From contig RFIO01000272.1 of NCBI GenBank assembly GCA_003695205.1, positions 1 to 5,355 on the forward strand: a DNA stretch of 5,355 bases. Direction: 5' to 3'. The notes beneath the pieces are model-generated. The model saw only the letters and a program-made list of their open reading frames with translations, was not told the DNA's origin and searched no databases. This document shows positions 1-5,169 of this stretch, piece after piece (the stretch's first letter is position 1; each line of letters begins with the position of its first letter). This DNA comes from Deltaproteobacteria bacterium. Its GTDB lineage: Bacteria; Desulfobacterota; Desulfuromonadia; Desulfuromonadales; Geothermobacteraceae. Position numbers and translations under genes: made by a program.

Positions 1-55
1 ATCGAAAAAGGCTTGGGGCTTTTGCCATCCATCCTGTAGAGTGACATTTCGTCAT

Positions 56-61
56 GGAGGA
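56..61 (+). promoter_or_regulatory. Ribosome binding site deciding a TTG start
   Basis: GGAGGA lies 9 bases before the TTG at 71. It favours TTG over the in-frame GTG at 41, which has no purine-rich site ahead of it. Confidence 0.6.
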
Positions 62-70
62 CGCCGACCG

Positions 71-439
71 TTGAAGTCTTTACGGTTTCACTATTTTGCT
101 CCCCTGCTCGAAGTTCATTTCGAACCGTCCCTGTTCCGGGCCCGCCGGGTTGTCTTTGACTTCGAAACCATTTTTGCCGAGGTGCGGAACTGCGGCGCCG
201 GAAAACTGCTGGTCTTCATCGCCGGCCGGGACCTGGCCATCAGTTCCATGGCCTTCTACGCCCTGGGGACCCAGTGGGCCGAGCTGGCTGGCAATCCCTA
301 TCTGCCGACAGCTCTGGTTTTCCGCGAAACCGGCAATGTCGACCTGGAGCTGCTGCAGATGATTTTCGACAACCGGCAGCTGCCGGTCTACGTCAGCCGA
401 AGCGAAACCGCCGCCAGGCTCTGGCTCGAGCGGCGCTGA
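71..439 (+). CDS. Hypothetical 122-residue soluble protein, possibly STAS/SpoIIAA-like
   Basis: I do not recognise this protein with confidence. It has no signal peptide or membrane segment. The pattern reads as alternating strands and helices: a strand near residues 46-51 (KLLVFIAG), a long helix 55-74, a strand 79-84 (PTALVF), a helix 90-101, a strand 104-108 and a closing helix 111-121. That order resembles STAS/SpoIIAA-like folds, but this is inference from pattern only. I chose the TTG start at 71 because a strong GGAGGA (56-61) sits 9 bases upstream. A GTG at 41 in the same frame would add ten basic residues but has no good ribosome site. The frame is also open to the left edge, though that upstream peptide does not look like protein. 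GC-rich third positions support real coding. queF follows 50 bases downstream. Confidence 0.7.
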   Translation: MKSLRFHYFAPLLEVHFEPSLFRARRVVFDFETIFAEVRNCGAGKLLVFIAGRDLAISSMAFYALGTQWAELAGNPYLPTALVFRETGNVDLELLQMIFDNRQLPVYVSRSETAARLWLERR

Positions 440-469
440 ATTGCTCGATCAAGGTTAGTGCTTGAATTT

Positions 470-485
470 GCCCGGGCCCACGGGC
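470..485 (+). promoter_or_regulatory. Small hairpin just upstream of the queF start
   Basis: GCCCG (470-474) and CGGGC (481-485) are perfect complements with a 6-base loop. They occupy the place where the queF ribosome site should be, ending 4 bases before the ATG at 490. The hairpin could limit translation of queF. It lacks the A-rich tail and pseudoknot pattern of a preQ1-I riboswitch, so I do not call it one. The stem is short and could be chance in GC-rich DNA. Confidence 0.3.
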
Positions 486-489
486 GACA

Positions 490-1320
490 ATGGCGACCAT
501 GGATGATCTGCAACTTCCTCTCGGACAGACAACGGTCTACCCGGACCACTACGATCCCGGCCAGCTGCGCGCCGTGCCGCGCCTGCTCAAGCGGCGGGAG
601 ATCGGCCTGGATGAAGCTCTTCCCTTCGGAGGTTTTGATCTCTGGAACGCCTGGGAGCTGTCCTGGCTGAACCGGCGTGGCAAGCCGGTCGTCGCCCTCG
701 GGTTGCTTCGTTTCGACTGCAGCAGCCGCAACCTGGTCGAATCGAAGTCGCTCAAGCTCTACCTCAACTCCTTCAACCAGAGCCGTTTTGATTCGATGGA
801 GCAGGTGCGCCAGACCATCGCGGCCGACCTTGGCAAAGCGGCAGACGGCGCGGTCGGCGTCGAGCTGTTCCCGCCGGATGCCGAAGGGCCCTTTGCTCTG
901 AGGAGACTGCCAGGAGAATGTATCGATGACATCGACATCGATATCGACTGCTACAGTCTAGATGCCGGCCTGCTCGCCGGGGCCACCTCCGACCGGGTGG
1001 TTGAGCGCGAACTGCACAGTCATCTGCTCAAGAGCAACTGCCTGGTCACCGGTCAGCCGGACTGGGCCAGCGTGCTGATCCGTTACCGGGGGCCGGAAAT
1101 CGACACTGAGGCGCTGCTGCGCTACCTGGTTTCCTTCAGGCAGCACAACGAGTTCCACGAACAGTGCGTTGAACGCATCTTTGCCGATCTGCGGCGGCAC
1201 TGCCGGCCGCAGGCTCTGACGGTGCTGGCGCGTTACACCCGGCGTGGCGGCCTCGACATCAATCCGTTTCGCAGCGATTTCGAAGCGGATATCGACAATT
1301 TCAGACTGGTCCGGCAGTAG
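490..1320 (+). CDS. queF: NADPH-dependent 7-cyano-7-deazaguanine (preQ0) reductase, type II QueF
   Basis: QueF reduces the nitrile of preQ0 to the aminomethyl group of preQ1 with two NADPH, a cytosolic step in queuosine tRNA modification. At 276 residues this is the long, two-domain (tandem T-fold) form; E. coli QueF is 282. The N-terminal half holds the family signature ESKSLKLYL at residues 84-92. The C-terminal half holds the catalytic Cys184 in KSNCLVTGQPDW, with Asp191 as the probable acid, and the substrate-pocket segment EFHEQC (221-226, including His223 and Glu224). The tail YTRRGGLDINP (249-259) is also highly conserved. All key residues are present. The start is 490 or the in-frame ATG at 499; a stop at 463-465 rules out anything much longer. 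Neither ATG has a Shine-Dalgarno site. No other queuosine genes are in view. Confidence 0.97.
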   Translation: MATMDDLQLPLGQTTVYPDHYDPGQLRAVPRLLKRREIGLDEALPFGGFDLWNAWELSWLNRRGKPVVALGLLRFDCSSRNLVESKSLKLYLNSFNQSRFDSMEQVRQTIAADLGKAADGAVGVELFPPDAEGPFALRRLPGECIDDIDIDIDCYSLDAGLLAGATSDRVVERELHSHLLKSNCLVTGQPDWASVLIRYRGPEIDTEALLRYLVSFRQHNEFHEQCVERIFADLRRHCRPQALTVLARYTRRGGLDINPFRSDFEADIDNFRLVRQ

Positions 1321-1365
1321 GGCGTGCGCGATGCCTGCCCGGCCGGATCATTGGGGGAGAGTGAC

Positions 1366-1737
1366 ATGACGCGACAGGAGGCCATTCTGGCCGGTGGGTT
1401 TGCCCTGTTCAGCCTGCTGACATCCTTTTTCTTTGTCTTCCAGGCTGTTGTTGCCTTTGTCGGAGGTCATGGCGTGATGGGGGATCCCTACGCCTACGCC
1501 GCGGGCGGCTACGGTCTGGTGAACATCTATGCCCTGAGCGCCGCCTGGCGCAGCCGGGCGCCGTGGTCCGAGGCGGCTTCGGCGGTCATCTCCTTCACCT
1601 TTTTCGGCATCTACCTGGTCGATCGTCTGCGCAACGGCTTTACCGGACAGCTCGGCATCGGCGCCCTGATCGTTGTCGCCGGCATCCTGCTGGTCAACTA
1701 TCTGGCCATCCGCAACCTGTCCCGCCGAAAGGACTGA
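1366..1737 (+). CDS. Small four-helix integral membrane protein of unknown function
   Basis: This 123-residue protein is dominated by hydrophobic segments at about residues 8-33, 43-60, 69-86 and 95-115, so it should sit in the inner membrane with four helices. Short charged loops (WRSRAPWSEA at 61-70, DRLRNG at 86-91) separate them, and the tail RNLSRRKD is basic, suggesting a cytoplasmic C-terminus and hence also N-terminus. No family motif was recognised. The ATG at 1366 is preferred because GGGGGAG (1353-1359) precedes it by 6 bases; in-frame codons back to 1324 have no ribosome site. It starts 45 bases after queF on the same strand, so it may be co-transcribed, but a role in preQ1 or queuosine transport is not supported by anything seen. 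It ends 6 bases from the convergent gene. Confidence 0.85.
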   Translation: MTRQEAILAGGFALFSLLTSFFFVFQAVVAFVGGHGVMGDPYAYAAGGYGLVNIYALSAAWRSRAPWSEAASAVISFTFFGIYLVDRLRNGFTGQLGIGALIVVAGILLVNYLAIRNLSRRKD

Positions 1738-1743
1738 TTCTGC

Positions 1744-2217
1744 CTACCAGCCGTTGACCGCCTCGTTGCCGAGCAACTGGGCGACCTTCTCCTGCATGCG
1801 CACCAGTCTTTCACCAGTCATAACGGCGATGTTGCGCATCAGCAGATAGCCGAGGTGGTAGTTGGCCTGGATCAGTGCGAGAAGTTCAGGCCTGTCGATC
1901 TGCAGCAGTTTTGTCTTTTGCTGGCAGACACCCGAAAAACGATAGCGATAGGGGGGCACCAGGGTCGACCAGCCGACGGCGTCTCCTGGCCTGCGGCTGG
2001 CCAGAATCGCCTCGCCCTTGTCGCTCGGCAGCCGGAAGGTCAGGTCAATCCCACCATCAAGAATCAGAAAGAGGCTCTGGGCTTCGGTCATCTCCTCGAA
2101 AAGCCGGGTGCCTTCGGCACACTCTCGTTGCCGACAGTGGCTGACAAAGGCCTCGGCTTCGTCTTCGGCCAGGCCCTTGAGCAGGCCGTCCCGGAACAGG
2201 TCGGTCGTAGCGGTCAT
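1744..2217 (-). CDS. Stand-alone cyclic-nucleotide-binding-fold (Crp/Fnr sensor domain) protein
   Basis: The 157 residues match the beta-roll sensor domain of Crp/Fnr regulators: an N-terminal helical part (DGLLKGLAEDEAEAFVSHC, 10-28), the roll with GTRLFEE (36-42), the turn LILDGGIDLTF (51-61), PGDAVGWSTL (77-86), and a C-terminal helix at about 119-149. Crp is about 210 residues; here the protein stops after the dimer-type helix and lacks the helix-turn-helix, so it is not a DNA-binding regulator by itself. In Crp the cAMP pocket reads GELGLF with a Glu contacting the ribose; my alignment puts Trp83 there, while Arg91 or Arg93 could replace the phosphate-binding Arg. It may bind another ligand, a partner, or nothing. 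The ATG at 2217 has GGAGG 5 bases upstream, so the longer in-frame reading to 2583 is rejected. The gene lies 65 bases downstream of the small zinc-finger gene on the same strand. Confidence 0.88.
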   Translation of the reverse strand: MTATTDLFRDGLLKGLAEDEAEAFVSHCRQRECAEGTRLFEEMTEAQSLFLILDGGIDLTFRLPSDKGEAILASRRPGDAVGWSTLVPPYRYRFSGVCQQKTKLLQIDRPELLALIQANYHLGYLLMRNIAVMTGERLVRMQEKVAQLLGNEAVNGW

Positions 2218-2258
2218 GGTTTCCTCCGTGGTGGATGTGGATAAGGCCTCTGTTTTCA

Positions 2259-2286
2259 AGGGTAGATGAGACCGGCGACAAGTCAA
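2259..2286 (-). promoter_or_regulatory. Candidate sigma-70 promoter for the cyclic-nucleotide-fold gene
   Basis: On the minus strand TTGACT (2286-2281) is followed after 16 bases by TACCCT (2264-2259), about 40 bases before the ATG at 2217. The -35 matches five of six consensus bases; the -10 matches only three, though these are the key T, A and final T. The -35 overlaps the stop codon of the upstream zinc-finger gene, so the gene may be transcribed both on its own and by read-through. Confidence 0.35.
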
Positions 2287-2471
2287 TGTCGGTCGAGGGT
2301 TCGGCAGTGGGGACAGACCCGGCGCAGGACCAGAAGCCCCGACTCCTCGTCCTGTGCGGCAACCGGCGCAAGGTGCTCGGGGCAGGTGACCTGGTAGCAG
2401 ATATCGCAGATGCTGCTCTCGCCCTTGCCCTTGTGGTTGCAGATGTGGCACAGCCAGGGGGATTGTTCCAT
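2283..2471 (-). CDS. 62-residue cross-brace-type zinc-finger protein
   Basis: This small soluble protein carries four metal-ligand pairs: Cys8/Cys11, Cys22/Cys25, Cys30/His33 and Cys53/Cys56, with spacers of 10, 4 and 19 residues. From family knowledge, FYVE fingers use pairs spaced about 12, 4 and 16, and RING and PHD fingers use the same paired layout, so a two-zinc cross-brace or treble-clef fold is likely. That is inference; two independent zinc knuckles are the alternative. The AN1 pattern fits the first six ligands but then fails. The remainder is a polar stretch (APVAAQDEESG, 35-45) and a short strand LLVLRRV before the last pair. There is no signal peptide. The ATG at 2471 has GGAG 5 bases upstream. 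The cyclic-nucleotide-fold gene follows 65 bases downstream; the 54-residue zinc-ribbon gene diverges upstream. Function unknown; protein or RNA binding is plausible. Confidence 0.82.
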   Translation of the reverse strand: MEQSPWLCHICNHKGKGESSICDICYQVTCPEHLAPVAAQDEESGLLVLRRVCPHCRTLDRH

Positions 2472-2542
2472 GGCGACTCCGTCTTTTGCGCACTCTGGTA
2501 TTCAGCTTAGCACATCCGGTTGAGCTGTTGCCCTTATCCTCG

Positions 2543-2548
2543 TTGACA
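2543..2548 (+). promoter_or_regulatory. Lone consensus -35 box ahead of the zinc-ribbon gene
   Basis: A perfect TTGACA lies 70 bases before the ATG at 2619, in the 147-base spacer between the two divergent small genes. No convincing -10 lies at the usual 16-18 bases; the nearest is GATGCA at 2565. The promoter may be weak, activated, or not real. For the opposite strand, a TGC-TAAGCT extended -10-like sequence is present in the spacer near 2506-2514, without a good -35. Confidence 0.25.
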
Positions 2549-2583
2549 CCGGCAGGGCGATTGTGATGCAGTGAAATCATCAA

Positions 2584-2607
2584 GACCGTTCGGAACGCAG
2601 GACGGTC
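2584..2607 (+). promoter_or_regulatory. Inverted repeat abutting a ribosome binding site
   Basis: GACCGT (2584-2589) and ACGGTC (2602-2607) form a perfect 6-base inverted repeat with a 12-base loop. The right arm ends exactly where the Shine-Dalgarno GGGAGG (2608-2613) begins. A competing smaller hairpin, CGTT-cgg-AACG (2587-2597), shares part of the left arm. This may be an mRNA hairpin or a protein-binding operator. Confidence 0.35.
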
Positions 2608-2618
2608 GGGAGGATGCC

Positions 2619-2783
2619 ATGCCCTGGACCGAATTCAGCTGCTGCGGCACCACCTTCGTGCGGCAGACCCGTTCGGAAGAGACCCCTGTTCATTGCCCGG
2701 GCTGCGGTCGACGCGCCTGTCCGGTTGTACGGGTATCGGTCCAGTCCCGTCGCGAGCGCGACCGGGAGGAATCACGGCGTTGA
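2619..2783 (+). CDS. 54-residue zinc-ribbon-like protein
   Basis: The protein begins MPWTEFSCCGTTFVRQ and contains HCPGCGRR at residues 25-32, followed by Cys34 and a highly charged Arg/Glu tail (43-54). The CPGCG knuckle is typical of zinc ribbons. The first knuckle is unusual: Cys8 and Cys9 are adjacent instead of a CxxC pair, so either one pair member is lost or a shortened knuckle is used, possibly with His25. No signal or membrane segment is present. I chose the ATG at 2619 because GGGAGG (2608-2613) lies 5 bases upstream; an overlapping ATG at 2614 reads a low-complexity frame, and the in-frame GTG at 2571 has no ribosome site. Its 3' end overlaps the convergent permease gene by 12 bases. 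Function unknown. Confidence 0.68.
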   Translation: MPWTEFSCCGTTFVRQTRSEETPVHCPGCGRRACPVVRVSVQSRRERDREESRR

Positions 2784-4181
2784 TGTCCGGTCCGCCTGAT
2801 TGTCCCGAAGCGGTCGCACCCTTCCCATCGACAGCAGAATTCCCAGCAGCGAAAGAGCGCTGAAGACGAGCAGCGACAGGCGCAGGCTGGCCAGAAAGGG
2901 GCCGGTTGTGGTTGCGCTGACCGGTTGCCCCGCCATCTTCAGGGAGAAAACCAGGGTGATGATGGTCATGCCGGTCATCATTCCCAGGGTGCGCATGGTC
3001 GAGTTCAGGCCGGAAGCGACGCCGAGGTGCCTGGGCGCAACGCTTCCCATGATGACGCTGATATTGGGCGAGGAGAAGAGGGCGAAGCCGAGTCCGAGCA
3101 GAAGCAGCAGGGCCAGCACCCGCGCCATGCTGCTGTCGGTCCCCAGTCCGGCCATGAGTCCCAGCCCCAGGGCGCACAGGGCCATGCCGCATGTGGCGAC
3201 CCAGGCGGCCGACCAGCGGTCGGCGATCCGGCCACAGACCGGCGACAGAAGGGCCTGGGTGATCGGCTGGACAATCAGTATCGTCCCAGCCTGGTGCGGT
3301 GACATCCCCTTGACCACCTGCAGGTAGAGACTGAGGAAGAAGGTGACGCCGAAGGTGGCGGCGTAGTTCAGCAGGGCGGCGAGGTTGGAGCAGGCGAAGA
3401 CCCGGTTGCCGGTCAGCAGGCGGATGTCGAGGACCGGGTGTCGGATACGGCGCTCCAGCAGGACGAACAGGACGATGCCGGCTGTCCCGGTCGCCAGACA
3501 GATCCAGCCGGGCCAGCCGAGGTCGAGGCTGGAAGCCCCGATGACGATCAGCAGCACCGAGGCGGCATAGACCAGGCTGCCGCGCAGATCAAAGGGCTCG
3601 CCCCGGGCTTCGGCCCATTCATCCTTCAGGCAGGCGCGCGCCACGGCAAAGGCGATCAGCCCCATGGGGACACAAAGCAGGAACAGGGTGCGCCACCCAG
3701 CCAGGCTGACCAGCCAGCCGCCGATGAAGGGACCGCAGGAGATACCGGCATAGACCGCCGCCACAGCGATGCCGAGGGCGCGCCCGCGCTGCTGCGGTGG
3801 GAAGCTGGCGACCACGATGGCGAAGCTGGTCGCCATCACCATCGATCCTCCCATCCCCTGAAAGAAGCGCAGCACGATCAGCAGCTCGATTGACGGGACC
3901 AGTGCCAGGATACCACCGAAAGCGGCGAACAGCAGCAGCCCGGTAAGGAAGATGCGTCGCCGGCCGTGAATATCGCCCAGTCGACCCATGGCCAGCAGAA
4001 AGATGGAGGCTGACAGCACATAAACGGTTTCAACCAGGCCGAGCTGCAGGGCGCTGGCCTGCAGCTCTCGGCCGATGGTCGGCAGGGCGACGCCGACGGC
4101 ACTCATCATGAAGGGCATGAGAAAATGGGCGACGCAGATCGCCGTCAGGCCGGCTCGGCGTCTCTTCCCGGTCTCGTTCAC
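2772..4181 (-). CDS. DHA2-family (EmrB/QacA type, 14-helix) MFS drug-efflux permease
   Basis: At 469 residues this is the usual length for 14-helix proton-driven multidrug exporters of the inner membrane. Visible family motifs are the D1-like stretch VALPTIGREL (31-40) in helix 1, motif A GRLGDIHGRRR (66-76) in the helix 2-3 loop, motif B around RFFQGMGG (105-112), and the antiporter motif C AGISCGPFIGG (145-155) in helix 5. Hydrophobic segments continue through the C-terminal half (e.g. 201-217, 225-242, 262-290, 297-316, 326-346, 352-372, 432-452). The substrate cannot be read from sequence. The GTG start at 4181 has GAGGA 7 bases upstream, inside the lipoprotein gene, and overlaps that gene's stop as GTGA, so translation is probably coupled. 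No EmrA-like membrane fusion partner is in the window. It is intact. Confidence 0.94.
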   Translation of the reverse strand: MNETGKRRRAGLTAICVAHFLMPFMMSAVGVALPTIGRELQASALQLGLVETVYVLSASIFLLAMGRLGDIHGRRRIFLTGLLLFAAFGGILALVPSIELLIVLRFFQGMGGSMVMATSFAIVVASFPPQQRGRALGIAVAAVYAGISCGPFIGGWLVSLAGWRTLFLLCVPMGLIAFAVARACLKDEWAEARGEPFDLRGSLVYAASVLLIVIGASSLDLGWPGWICLATGTAGIVLFVLLERRIRHPVLDIRLLTGNRVFACSNLAALLNYAATFGVTFFLSLYLQVVKGMSPHQAGTILIVQPITQALLSPVCGRIADRWSAAWVATCGMALCALGLGLMAGLGTDSSMARVLALLLLLGLGFALFSSPNISVIMGSVAPRHLGVASGLNSTMRTLGMMTGMTIITLVFSLKMAGQPVSATTTGPFLASLRLSLLVFSALSLLGILLSMGRVRPLRDNQADRTSTP

Positions 4182-5032
4182 AGGTAGGTCCTCGCGCCGA
4201 CGTAGACCTTTTTCCAGTAGGAACTGTTCAGGTTGGCGTAACGCACGGTCTTTCCGGTGCGGGGGGCGTGGATGAATTTGCCGCGGCCGGCGTACATGCC
4301 GACGTGAGTGACGCGGCGGCCGCCGTGGGTGGCGAAGAAGACCAGGTCGCCCTTGCGCAGGGATTGTCTTCCGACCGGTTTGCCGGTCCGGTACTGCATG
4401 CGCGAGTTGCGCGGCAGGTTCAGGCCGTTGAGACGGTAGCAGACCATGGTCAGGCCACTGCAGTCGAAGCCGTTTTTTCGATCTTCGCCGCCCCAGCGGT
4501 AGGGGACCCCGAGAAACCGGCGCGCGGTTTTGACCAGCTCGTCACGCAGGTCGCCCTTGCCCGTGCGGGCGATGCGGCTGGCGGCGTAGTCTTCGGGAAT
4601 GACGATGAAGAATCGGCCGATCAGACCGCGGGCCTGCAGGCGCTCTGCTTCAGTTCGGGCGGCCCGGTAGCTTGCGTGGTTGCCGAAGCGCACCTTGTAC
4701 AGGCCCGACTCGTGGCGGAAATAGTAGGCATCGATGCCCAGGCGCTGCAGTTTTTCCTGCAGGCGCACGGCATTGTCCAGCCGTTCGAAGGCACCGACCT
4801 GGGTTGCAAAACCCATGCGGTCCAGTTTGGCTGTTGGCGTGGGCGCCGCGGGCGGTTGGGCGGGCGCCGCGGGCAGGCGCTGCAGCAGGTCGCCGATCGG
4901 GTCGACCGGGACCGGAGCCGGTTCCTGTGCCGGTGGACGGGGTGTCGGGGCGTTCCGTGGCTGAACGCATCCGAACAGCATCAGCGCCGTCAGAGCGGCG
5001 AGCAGGAAGATATGGCGCGACAGCAATCTCAT
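4178..5032 (-). CDS. SPOR plus NlpC/P60 peptidoglycan hydrolase lipoprotein
   Basis: The 284 residues read in order: a lipoprotein signal (MRLLSRHIF, hydrophobic core, then LMLFGC with Cys22 as the lipidated residue), a Pro/Ala-rich linker (about 23-68), an SPOR domain (about 74-145, GFATQVGAFERLDNA to GRFFIV) and an NlpC/P60 domain (about 162-284). The catalytic Cys191 is in GFDCSG, His243 in VTHVGMY, and the third polar residue is His255 in FIHAP. SPOR domains bind glycan strands stripped of stem peptides; NlpC/P60 enzymes cut peptide stems, usually D-Glu to diamino acid. Val after the lipid Cys, not Asp, suggests outer-membrane sorting. The ATG at 5032 places the signal peptide properly but has no clear Shine-Dalgarno; an in-frame TTG at 5101 would bury the signal and also lacks a site. 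The efflux permease follows with a 4-base overlap. Confidence 0.93.
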   Translation of the reverse strand: MRLLSRHIFLLAALTALMLFGCVQPRNAPTPRPPAQEPAPVPVDPIGDLLQRLPAAPAQPPAAPTPTAKLDRMGFATQVGAFERLDNAVRLQEKLQRLGIDAYYFRHESGLYKVRFGNHASYRAARTEAERLQARGLIGRFFIVIPEDYAASRIARTGKGDLRDELVKTARRFLGVPYRWGGEDRKNGFDCSGLTMVCYRLNGLNLPRNSRMQYRTGKPVGRQSLRKGDLVFFATHGGRRVTHVGMYAGRGKFIHAPRTGKTVRYANLNSSYWKKVYVGARTYL

Positions 5033-5169
5033 GGCATCAGACGGCCGCAGGTTAGCATAAAGCGACCCGAAGCTGAATCGGCTTCTTTTGACTTGCGGCA
5101 AGGAACAGATCTGTGTTGTGCGCTATGATTGCAGTCAACATGACAACCGCAACAAAGGAGAAAAACACC
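5033..5169. promoter_or_regulatory. Divergent promoter region between lipoprotein and cupin genes
   Basis: This 137-base spacer must hold the promoters of both divergent genes. Toward the cupin gene, TATGAT (5124-5129) is a plausible -10 about 40 bases before the ATG, but no good -35 lies 16-18 bases ahead. Toward the lipoprotein gene, TATGCT (about 5058-5053) would give a very short leader of roughly 15 bases, which would agree with the absence of a Shine-Dalgarno there. TTGACT occurs once on each strand (5088-5093 plus; 5138-5133 minus), neither with a clear partner. A 10-base perfect palindrome, ACAGATCTGT, occupies 5105-5114. Confidence 0.45.
5105..5114. repeat. 10-base perfect palindrome, possible operator
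   Basis: ACAGATCTGT is its own reverse complement; the symmetry does not extend further. It lies just upstream of the putative cupin -10 at 5124, near the middle of the divergent spacer, where a dimeric regulator could affect both genes. A chance 10-base palindrome in a spacer of this size is not rare. Confidence 0.3.

Noticed and set aside
1..40. Possible 3' end of an upstream gene (frame 1 open to TAG at 37-39), or an N-terminal extension of the first gene, whose frame is open to the left edge
   Set aside because: Only 12-13 codons are visible in either case, and the strong ribosome site at 56-61 fits the TTG at 71 better than any extension.
470..489. preQ1 riboswitch ahead of queF
   Set aside because: The leader is only 50 bases long and has a plain hairpin, without the A-rich tail and pseudoknot elements of the preQ1-I class.
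928..949. Short GACATC-type repeat inside queF
   Set aside because: It encodes the Asp/Ile stretch DDIDIDID that corresponds to a similar acidic stretch in E. coli QueF, so it is ordinary coding sequence.
1765..1777. Hairpin GTTGC-cga-GCAAC as a terminator for the queF/membrane-protein genes
   Set aside because: There is no T-run after it, the stem is only five base pairs, and it lies in coding sequence of the opposing gene.
2218..2583. Longer N-terminus for the cyclic-nucleotide-fold gene
   Set aside because: The extension is in a shadow frame overlapping the zinc-finger gene, is low-complexity Arg/Pro/His-rich, and the ATG at 2217 has a strong GGAGG.
2614..2799. Overlapping frame starting at the ATG at 2614
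   Set aside because: It reads low-complexity Ala/Pro/Arg sequence, while the ATG at 2619 gives a zinc-ribbon-like protein with equally good ribosome-site spacing.
4268..5128. Long plus-strand reading frame opposite the lipoprotein gene
   Set aside because: It is antisense to a protein with clear signal peptide, SPOR and NlpC/P60 motifs and has no recognisable domain itself; long antisense frames are expected in GC-rich genes.
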